Notes under the pieces: model-generated | The model's input: only the letters and a program-made list of their open reading frames with translations | Database searches by the model: none | Told to the model about the DNA's origin: nothing | Source of the DNA: Strigamia acuminata | Taxonomy: Eukaryota; Arthropoda; Chilopoda; Geophilomorpha; Linotaeniidae | Length of the DNA: 64,000 nt | Assembly: GCA_949358305.1 (NCBI GenBank) | Contig: OX442314.1 | Coordinates: 59,839,369-59,903,368, forward strand | Reading direction: 5' to 3' | Program-made: the position numbers and the translations under genes | Part shown: piece by piece, positions 19,519 through 28,067 of the stretch | Layout: every line of letters starts with the position of its first letter | How positions within the stretch are numbered: the first letter of the stretch is position 1

Positions 19519-22500
19519 ATGGCAGACAATATCCGAGTAACGGATTCCGACTCCGACGCGAACAAGAGAGCCGGCAGTCGTAAAGGCGCCGACTATCACT
19601 TGCGATCTGGAGGTCCCTTACCCAAAGCCTCAGCGCACGAAGCGAGGCAAAAACGGCGCAAGCCTAAACCCGATCGCAGAAGCGCATCAGAGGCATCGCA
19701 CCCGTCTCGTTCCGAGACGAGGCAGCGATTGGACGAGACAGAGCGGGGTGAAGAGCAATCTCACTCCAAACTGCCGCGTTCTAACCGTGACGGCGAGACG
19801 AGCGGAAACGAGGTTTTATCCCGTAACCCATCGCCTCGTCTAACGCACGACACCGAGGTGGGCAGTCCGAAAGCGGCGTCTCCGATACAAAAGACGGCCT
19901 CAAACACGACAGCTAATTCGGCACTAAACACGCCAATTACGCAAAGCCGCCCAGCTTCGGTCAGGTCTGAAGGACACAAGTCCAATGCGTCAAAAACTGA
20001 GCGTGTTCCGAGCCAGCCTTACAGCGTCTCGGCCACATTGGTTGACACGATGCAGTTGGCACAGGCAGAAGGTGTACGATACACTCTGCCAACGGGGAAA
20101 ATAACTGTGTACGAAACATTACAAATCGTACGTGCAGCTTTAAGAGCGCACAGGTTATCCCCGGAAATCACCGTTGTTGAAGGCGCATACGCTCAACAAA
20201 TGGTAGATTCCGCTCAATTCGAAGCGGATGCCGAGAATGAGGCCCGACAAGCCATCCGCGAGAGAAAGCGGAAGCTGGCGGAAAGAGAAGCGCGAGCTCT
20301 CGAGTACGGCAAATCCCAGCGCGTTCCGACTACTCCAGAAGAAGTCGAAATAGTTGATCGAGCCTTACATGCACATCGTTATGCATTCCGTTCTCAACAA
20401 GAAGCTGAACAAGCTTTCATGACTAGGCTGCAACGAGACAAACCAAAATCCGTTCGCAAGCCAGAAGTTAGCTCGTCCGAATTGTCCGACGAGAGCGTAG
20501 AAGGCGACCCGAAGCGCACGCCGAAGGTCAGCCCCAAACCCGAGCGAAAAAAGGAAGTGCCAGTCACTCCACGCAAACGGGAAGTCTCGACCGAACAACG
20601 CGTTCGACCTCGCATGATGGCGTTAGACGATAACACTAACAACGCTATCAACCGATTAATAAATGCGAACAACGCGCGTCGTAACGAAGAACAGACTCAC
20701 ACGAGCCGACAACGCGACGACCCGCGGGGTAACGACTGGCAACAGCCGGTACCCATCCTCAAAGACGACGGACCTTCGAGAAAACCTTCCGAAGACCGCA
20801 CATCGTCACGAGAGGAACGTCAACGCGAAAGAGGACAGCAACAGTATCACTACGGAAACAGTGATTCGTCGTCGGATGAACTGGAGTCGAATGCACCCAG
20901 TCATCACGATTCGGAGAGAGGTTCCGGAGAAAGACGAAGGGAAAGAGAACGCGATGAACGCAGGGAAAGGGAACGTGACGACCGTCGTAGGGGCCGGAAA
21001 GAGTCAAACTCTTCACGGCGCAACCCGCCACGCCGCTCACCGTCTCCCGACCCCAGCTCCGACCCCTCGTCCAACGACGACAGACGAAATGATAAGTCAA
21101 GTAATCGCCGGAAGAGATCCAACTCTCCGCGCGATAGAGAGAAACGACGTCGATCGGAAAATAGCGACCACCGACGGGAGGAGTTTCAGGACCTTCCCCG
21201 ACAAAGCGCGTTTACCGATTCGACGGGTCGGCAGTATACGATGGGAGAGCTTGGAAGAGCCCTGCTTGGCTCGTTAAAAGCCGAAGGAATCGATCTGAGC
21301 AAACGAAATGATCGTAATCGTAACACTGGTGACCGCGTAAAGAAAAAATACGCTGTCTCCCGACGTGACACCATGAGTGTTACCGGGAATATTAGGTGGC
21401 AATTTTATATTCAGAACCGTTTCGACGGGTCATGGAAAGCGGGAGATCGCTTCCTTGACGAAGTAATTCGGATTAAGACTGCCACTAAAGCCACCGTAGG
21501 AGACATGCTCACCCACGGTATTGTCGAGCTAATGACAGGCTCGGCACGTGAGTGGTACCAAGGATTGAAAGGCGTCAATTGGGACGACTTTTTAATGAGA
21601 TTCGACCTGCGCTACGGCGAGACACCCGAAGAGGTGAGCCGAAAGATGCGAGGTCTTCGCCAGATGCCTGGTGAAACCATAATGGATTACGACATTCGCG
21701 CCAGATTGTTGTTCGAAAAGGCCCCGATGGAATTTCATGCCACGGGATTCAACCTTTTCTTTCTCGGCGGTTTGTCGGAATACTCGCAACGGGTGCTACT
21801 TGAAGAAAGGGCACCGACAGGAGGCAGCTACGAAGAAATGAGCGCCTTCCTGTTCGAGAACACGATAGATATCGAGAAGAGATATTATTCCGCTTTACCA
21901 GAAGCGGAGAAAGCAGCAACCGCTAAACGTCTCAAGTTGAGTGCGGAAAGATATGGGGCGACAGACAAAATCATGCGCCCTACTGAATATCTTAGCGGTA
22001 TAATGGAGCTGGCAGAAGCTAGCGTTGGTTTACAAATAAAAAATAAACTGACATCCACGCTGCCCTCCAACCCATTGGCCGCCCCTAAAAAGGCACCGAC
22101 AGCGTCAGCCATGCAAGCGACACTGGAGGAGGTCAAGGAGGGGGAGGAAGCCGAACAAAATGTCGGAAAATCAGACGAAAAAGAAGAAAAAGACGATTAT
22201 TCGACGGACGAAGAAATACGAAGCTATCGCGATACCTTATCAACGGGTTGCGATGAGGAAGGACCGCTAGTACATCTCATCCATCGAGATAGAGCGGTAG
22301 AAGAATTTCGCGCCAGGTTAAAACCAAATGCCGGCCGAATTCCGAAGTATTTTCGAAAAAATTACACGCCACCGTCGAAAGTAGACCCTGAAAAAAAGAA
22401 ATCGATTGAAGCCCCAAGAGACAAATCAAATATTCGTTGTTTTAAGTGTAACCAACCGGGTCACTATTCCAATGAGTGCCCAAGAACAGCGAAAGAAGAC

Positions 22501-22599
22501 GCTAAGTTTGACGCGATAATGAAGCAGATGGCAGAGATTAAACTCGCCATGGCAAAAAACGAGTCAAAAAACGAGTCAGCGCAGGCGGCGAAGAAATAA
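19519..22599 (+). CDS. gag: Gag of element B with RS/RE-rich domain and CCHC knuckle
   Basis: 1,026 residues from the ATG at 19519. The first ~450 residues are charged and low-complexity. Residues about 464-555 are an Arg/Glu/Asp then Arg/Ser-rich stretch (ERRRERERDERRERERDD, later RRNPPRRSPSPDP), like the RS domains of splicing factors. The capsid-type retrotransposon Gag domain lies at about 620-780 (FLDEVIRIKTATKA, GSAREWYQGLKGVNWDDFL, LRYGETPEEV). One zinc knuckle, CFKCNQPGHYSNEC, is at 974-987. The stop (22597-22599) is within the loop of the frameshift stem-loop. It packages the genomic RNA; the RS-like part is unusual for a Gag and could contact splicing or RNA-export factors (inference). 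Confidence 0.9.
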   Translation: MADNIRVTDSDSDANKRAGSRKGADYHLRSGGPLPKASAHEARQKRRKPKPDRRSASEASHPSRSETRQRLDETERGEEQSHSKLPRSNRDGETSGNEVLSRNPSPRLTHDTEVGSPKAASPIQKTASNTTANSALNTPITQSRPASVRSEGHKSNASKTERVPSQPYSVSATLVDTMQLAQAEGVRYTLPTGKITVYETLQIVRAALRAHRLSPEITVVEGAYAQQMVDSAQFEADAENEARQAIRERKRKLAEREARALEYGKSQRVPTTPEEVEIVDRALHAHRYAFRSQQEAEQAFMTRLQRDKPKSVRKPEVSSSELSDESVEGDPKRTPKVSPKPERKKEVPVTPRKREVSTEQRVRPRMMALDDNTNNAINRLINANNARRNEEQTHTSRQRDDPRGNDWQQPVPILKDDGPSRKPSEDRTSSREERQRERGQQQYHYGNSDSSSDELESNAPSHHDSERGSGERRRERERDERRERERDDRRRGRKESNSSRRNPPRRSPSPDPSSDPSSNDDRRNDKSSNRRKRSNSPRDREKRRRSENSDHRREEFQDLPRQSAFTDSTGRQYTMGELGRALLGSLKAEGIDLSKRNDRNRNTGDRVKKKYAVSRRDTMSVTGNIRWQFYIQNRFDGSWKAGDRFLDEVIRIKTATKATVGDMLTHGIVELMTGSAREWYQGLKGVNWDDFLMRFDLRYGETPEEVSRKMRGLRQMPGETIMDYDIRARLLFEKAPMEFHATGFNLFFLGGLSEYSQRVLLEERAPTGGSYEEMSAFLFENTIDIEKRYYSALPEAEKAATAKRLKLSAERYGATDKIMRPTEYLSGIMELAEASVGLQIKNKLTSTLPSNPLAAPKKAPTASAMQATLEEVKEGEEAEQNVGKSDEKEEKDDYSTDEEIRSYRDTLSTGCDEEGPLVHLIHRDRAVEEFRARLKPNAGRIPKYFRKNYTPPSKVDPEKKKSIEAPRDKSNIRCFKCNQPGHYSNECPRTAKEDAKFDAIMKQMAEIKLAMAKNESKNESAQAAKK

Positions 22600-25500
22600 C
22601 TTCTCGACCGTCTGCGCCATTCATGAAGAAGAAGGGGTTTAACAAAGGGTTCGATAAACCGCCACCAGTCAAAGAAATGGGTAGTGACATAGCTAACGCC
22701 CAGATCCAAGACAGGGCCAACAACGCTTTGCAGGTAATTACCGCAAACGCTGAGGCTGAGGCGGAAGAACCAAACCTACTGCTTGAAGAATTACCTCAAG
22801 TAGTCGAAGACACAGAAGAATTTCGTGTTTTCATGTGCAACGTGGCGGTCGAATATACCAGCCGCCTATGTATGCTGCCCATGACAATAGAACGCGAAAA
22901 AATTATGGGACTGCTAGACTCGGGAGCAGATCGCTCGTTCGTTTCCGAAGACATAGTAGCATCATTGGGTCTCACCGATAAGATAAAAGGCGTTAATAAA
23001 AATGTACGTCTAAAAACCGCCAACGGAATGGCGCGTCCAAAAGGAGTTATATTATTGACCATGGAGTGGCTCGGAGGGGTAGAACAGCACCCTTTCCTGG
23101 TCCTGCCCACGTGCGACAGAATTTTTCTGTTGGGCTTAGACCTCATGGCGTCAATGGAAATACAACCAAATCCAATAACGAAATCTTGGAATTATATCAG
23201 AAATGATAGAGAAAGACCCGCAATTGTCGTGCCACCAGCTCTTATCAAAGAAGCGGCCGACAAGACACAGTGGGAGAAAGGCCTAAAGAAATTCGTTCAA
23301 GACTACAATTTTAAAGCATTCGTAGCAGAATTGCAACGGGACAATGTAGTGGAAACGCTTGTCGCCGACGCCGCTTTAGAATTAAACGAAGCGGCAGCCC
23401 TACGAAGGGTCCTACTTAAATATGAGGGGATCCTGTCGAAAAAACCGGGCCGAACGAATAGGGCTATTCACGAGATTAAATTGACGGATAATAAACCTAT
23501 ACGAGTTGCGTATAAGGGAATGAATCCGCAAAAACGTGAAATAGTGCAAAAAATGTGCCAAGAAATGCTAGACAGTGGCATTGTCTCCGAGGCCCAGGGA
23601 GAATACGCGACGCGAGTTGTGCTCGTGATGCGCCCGGGCTCGGACCCACGCCTATGCATTGATTACCGCCCATTAAACGCGGTGACAGAGATAGATCCCA
23701 TACAGATGCCGTCTATCGAATCCATTTTGAGAGAGCTTAGCCCCTTTTCTTGGGTTACGACGATGGATCTGTCGAAGGGATACTGGCAAGTTGAGATGAG
23801 GCCAGAGGATAAGCTAAAAACAGCATTTTACTCGCCAATTGGACGGTTGATGTTCAACGTCATGCCGTTTGGTTTAGTGAATGCTCCCAGTACCTTTCAG
23901 AGACTAATCGAAAGCGTATTGGGTGATATCCTGCATCAGTTCGTGTGGGCATACCTAGATGACATAGTTATTGCCTCTAAAACATTCGAAGAGCACATTG
24001 AGCACATCGACCAAGTGCTCACCCGGCTGGCGAAAGCTGGGTTACACGTTCATCCGGGCAAGAGCAAGTTCTGCCGAAAGGAGCTTGCCTTCCTGGGTTA
24101 TCGCATTGGAGTCAACGGTTTAGCTATTGGCCCCGAAAAAATCGATGCGATTAATCGTTTCCCACCACCCGAGGACGTTAAAGGTGTCCAACGGTTTATG
24201 GGAATGATAAACTTCTTCGGCAGGTTGCTACCGGGTCTAGCTGAAGTGGCAGCCCCAGTTACCGACCTCCTGAAGAATGAAAACGAATTTGTATGGTCAA
24301 ATGAGTGCAACATCGCATTTAATGCGATAAAGAGGATGCTGACGGAAGTCGGCGTAATGCCTCTACCCGACTTAAACCGGCCGTTCATATTACATACGGA
24401 CGCCAGCAGAGTTGGGTTAGGAGCGGCGTTGCTCCAAACACACGTGCGCGACGGAGTCGAACAAGACCTGCCGTGCATGTTTATAAGTCGCAAACTCCAA
24501 GGCGCTGAAAAAAATTACAACGCCACAGAGTTGGAGTGTTTGGCAGTTGTGTGGGCTATAAGGAAATTCAGAGATTATCTCGAATATACCAAATTTGTAG
24601 TCCACACAGATCATCAAGCGTTACAATGGCTGATGAAATTAAAGGAGCCAGCCGGTCGACTAGCCAGATGGCAGTTAGAACTGATGGCATGCGACTTGAC
24701 CATTCAATACAAGCCCGGCAAATATAACGTCGTGGCTGACGCTCTATCAAGGGCACCAGTGTCAGATCCTATCGACGCTGACGATGATGGCGAGGATGAT
24801 TCCCGCATCATTTACTGCCCGACGAGTTGTCACCGTTGGGATTTAAGGAAAATAAATGAAATTCCCACCGCGTCTCCAGCAGATGTAAAATTCTGTGGAT
24901 TCTGGACGCGGTTATACCAACCAGCTGCTGACAATCACCCAAATGCAAAGAAGGAATTTAAGCTAGAGCGGAGAATAAATGACCCGCTTCTAAGCGCCTT
25001 CCACGCTCATGTCGGCAGGCAAATGCGAAGCAATCCCCCGACAAGGGAGGAAATAATTGTGCAACAAAAATTAGACAAAAAATGTCAGGACAGAGCTAGA
25101 TTCGTACTGACAGGAAAATATCCGCCCAACTTAACCAGAAGGCAGAAGCGTCGTTATGCACACGAATCCATAGATTACCTATTGGATGACGGCCTTTTGG
25201 TGAAACATCACCCAAATCACCAAGATGACTTGAGTGAATCGGACACCGCAGTAAAGGTAGTAATACCTGCTTCCTTAATCGGTCGCGTGCTGTGGTTGTT
25301 ACACGGGCACCCGCTTGCGAGCCATGCGGGAGTAAGCAGAACACTCTATCGTGCTACACAGCTTTTTCACTGGACAGGGATGAAAAAAGATATTGCTCTT
25401 TTTGTCCACCAATGTCAGCGATGTCAAGCGTGCAAGCCGAGGAGTAAATCACCATTCGAAACTATTTTCTTAGGGCCTTACGCGCCTTTTGATTGTTTAA

Positions 25501-26693
25501 GTGTCGATGTGATGGGCCCAAAACCCGTTACGGGAAATAAAAATGCGTACATTATCGTTATAATGGACGTGGCGACTCGTTGGCCCGAGTTGTACGCCGT
25601 CGCTAGACCTTCAGCAGAAAAAATCGTTGAATGTATCTACGACGTAGCGTTACGTTACGGATTTCCACGTAAAATGATATCCGACAACGGACCCCAATTT
25701 ATCTCGAAAATTTGGGGTAAGTTTTGTGAGAAATTCGGGATTGTGGCGTCACATACTTCGACCTACAATCCCAGAACAAATCCCGTTGAGCGACTCAACA
25801 GGGACATTAAATATGCACTAAGCATATTCACTGACATCCACAATAGGTGGGATGAATACTTGAGGGAGATCGCGTTCAGCATACGAACAACAGTCTCGAG
25901 GACGAGAGATTTTTCTCCGGCCTACCTCAACTTCGCCCGAGAGCTACGAGTGCCTTGGGACCCACGAGTGGCAGAGTCGGTAAATGTGGTGGACCCTGAG
26001 AAACCACATGAGTACGTGTATAAATTGGAGCAAACCATCTCCAACACGTACAAGCACATGATGGCGCACATTTTTAACATGCGCGACCGCATTTTACAAG
26101 ATAAAAGCGGTGGAAAATTCGTGAATTTCGAGATTAATGATTTAGTGTGGAAGGACACACACATCCTCTCAAATGCAGCGAGAGGAATCACCGCCAGCTT
26201 GGCCGACAAAAGAGACGGTCCGTATGTGATCATCGGCAAGCATGGCGGTAACGCGTATAAATTACGTAAGCTCGAGGACAATACCGAGCACAAATCGATC
26301 CAGGTACGAGAGTTAACTCCGTACATTCCGGAATTCCCGCAAGAAATGTGGGCCAAGGGCCAAGTCAAGTCAAAAACTGACGGCCAAATCGTCGATATGT
26401 TCGCTGGCGAGTCGGAAAAAGCACCGCCAAGTGACAACGAGGAGTATTTCGACGCCCCTTCACCACCGGTAAACGAGATAGTTGAATCCGTTCCGGATCC
26501 AATTTTGGTCGGGGGGGAAACAGGAGAAACTCCTGAAACAAACACAAAAAACACGGATAAAAAAGAAAACAATAATGAGGAGGTACAGACACAAAAAACA
26601 ACAAAAAATATCGTACCTGTCTCGACTCATCACCTGCGGCCCCGTGGAAGTAATCCGTTTATAAAAGACGGAAAGGTCGTAGGAAAGGAGTAG
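22543..26693 (+). CDS. pol: Pol polyprotein of element B: protease, RT, RNase H, integrase
   Basis: The -1 frame is open from just upstream of the frameshift site; an ATG at 22623 gives 1,356 residues, numbered from there. Aspartic protease: DSGADRS, D99. Reverse transcriptase: LCIDYRPLNAV, and YLDD at 444-447. RNase H: HTDASRVGLGAALLQ, NATELECLAVVWAI, HTDHQALQWL. Integrase: an HHCC finger ending CQRCQAC, then D962, D1021 and E1056 (34 residues between the last two). A GPY module (RDGPYVIIGKHG) follows, and a ~100-residue charged tail rich in Glu, Asn and Lys. There are no breaks, so it is probably functional. The linker between RNase H and integrase (about 720-890) is longer than usual. Confidence 0.95.
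22554..22617 (+). promoter_or_regulatory. Programmed -1 ribosomal frameshift signal, gag-pol of element B
   Basis: Two perfect slippery heptamers, A AAA AAC, are in the Gag frame at 22554-22560 and 22566-22572. Six nt after the second, GCGCAGGCGG (22579-22588) can pair over ten positions (one G-U) with CCGTCTGCGC (22608-22617); the Gag stop is in the loop. Pol is in the -1 frame and open from about 22543, so slippage at either heptamer gives Gag-Pol. Confidence 0.85.
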
Positions 26694-26709
26694 AAAACGT
26701 TACGAGTCG

Positions 26710-26901
26710 ATGGCGACGCTGAAAAACAAAAAAATTGACCGATCGACAGCGCTAGCCATCAAAATCCGAGACTCTGAAAATTTCGCTAAGTCCAACAAAG
26801 CGGATATCGGTCGAATTCGCGTCACGAGATGGCGTGGAAACGCGGGACCCGTAGCAAAATTATCGGCACGGGTCGGATACCGCGTGCAAAAGACCCCGTA
26901 G
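26710..26901 (+). CDS. Possible small basic ORF after pol of element B
   Basis: 63 residues starting 16 nt after the pol stop, with a fair context (GTCGATGG). The product is very rich in Lys and Arg (TLKNKKIDRSTALAIKIRDS). It could be a small RNA-binding accessory protein or simply an open frame in structured RNA. No homologue is known to me. Confidence 0.3.
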   Translation: MATLKNKKIDRSTALAIKIRDSENFAKSNKADIGRIRVTRWRGNAGPVAKLSARVGYRVQKTP

Positions 26902-26965
26902 CAGCGATCGCGCACGGGCGTAGAAACAAAGGAGCCCCGTAGCGTAACATGCGCACGGGCTGTTG
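26850..26965 (+). promoter_or_regulatory. Row of similar CCCGT/ACGGG stem-loops after pol of element B
   Basis: The motif CCCGTAGC followed within 10-20 nt by GCGCACGGG occurs at least twice (26895-26920 and 26935-26960), with partial copies at 26848-26875. Each can form a stem of CCCGT/ACGGG or GCCCCGT/ACGGGC. A structured element for RNA export, packaging or splicing control is a plausible role, but this is inference. Confidence 0.35.
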
Positions 26966-27173
26966 CGCACAGTCATAAGCACCTGGTTCTGGAGTAAAAT
27001 TACCCAGAACCCACCACGATTGCCTCGTTTTCACCCGGACTTCCGCTAAAATCAGCTGATCGTCGTCCGCACGTGATACACAGCGAGTGCATTTTTAACC
27101 AAGTTTTTGATCCATTTTACGAGAAGTTTTCAAGTTTTTTAATCGTGGTCTGACTGAACGCGCAATCCTCACG

Positions 27174-27266
27174 ATGGATGAGGAAGGAGGGGACGAGGAA
27201 ATGCTTGAAATACAGCATCATGACGAGAATTGGGACCCGGACATAAACGTAGTTCCACCCGATCAG
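27174..27266 (+). CDS. Candidate first exon of ORF3, element B (31 acidic residues)
   Basis: An ATG at 27174 opens MDEEGGDEEMLEIQHHDENW and continues to a CAG/GTAGTA donor at 27266/27267, in phase 0. The next good acceptor, at 28067, is also in phase 0 with ORF3. Without splicing, the frame ends at a stop at 27330-27332 (52 residues). The acidic composition stands out against the Arg-rich ORF3. Confidence 0.45.
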
Positions 27267-28067
27267 GTAGTAGTCGGCATCGCCGCACGAGATTTAGCTC
27301 CGTGCGGTCGAATTAAAGATACACTTGACTAATACTTGACATGAACGCTCTGCGTTCGAAATCGTGTATAATTATTATACTAATATCCACGATCGCGAGA
27401 GCGATTGTATTTTCTCCTATTATTTGTCTTCAAGGACGCGATAGCAGACAAACTGTCGCCTCGCTCCTTGAAGATGACTCACGACAATTGACACGAACGA
27501 GACAAAGGAAACGAGCTTTCTTTTTATATTCCAGAAATGGGAATAATTTATTGGATGGATTTTGAAAGAATTTATAGAACGTTGTTTCTATTTTTATTTG
27601 CTATTTTATTTGCGAATTTTTTCCCGATGACACTAATTTATTATAGATTCGTTTTTTAACTCGACTTTAACTCCGAATTTTTGGAGTTATTATTAGACAA
27701 ATTTATTTCTTTACAAGTTAATTCACGACAAGAACATTTGTTTACATGTTCTAAAATTGTTATTGGAGATTTTCACGAACGATTTCGCGAATTTATTGGT
27801 TTAAATACAAATTTACAGTTTAATTTTAAATTAAGCAATCCGAAGAAAAATTTCCGGATTAATACGCTCGATTCCGTCTCGTGGTTATCATTGGACGTGA
27901 ACCAGATGTGCCAAGAAGACTCTTTTCTTCCTGACAAGGACGAATCAATGAACAGGAATAGGACTCGACGAGCGGTCGCACGTTTCAGCGACGTTCCTCG
28001 AGCCCACCCCCTATTTATCTCCGTGTTATTGGCGATTTCATTAATTATTTTGTTTCCATCATTGCAG
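27267..28067 (+). other. Candidate 801-bp intron before ORF3 of element B
   Basis: It starts GTAGTA and ends with a pyrimidine-rich tract and CAG (TTTTGTTTCCATCATTGCAG) directly before ATGGAG at 28068. It is AT-rich while the flanking exons are GC-rich, as expected for an intron. One frame is open from 27681 into ORF3, but the composition suggests this is fortuitous. Confidence 0.6.

Noticed and set aside
27681-28067. Upstream extension of ORF3 of element B to a nominal start at 27681
   Set aside because: AT-rich, uses a TTG start, and is bounded by a strong splice acceptor; more likely intron.
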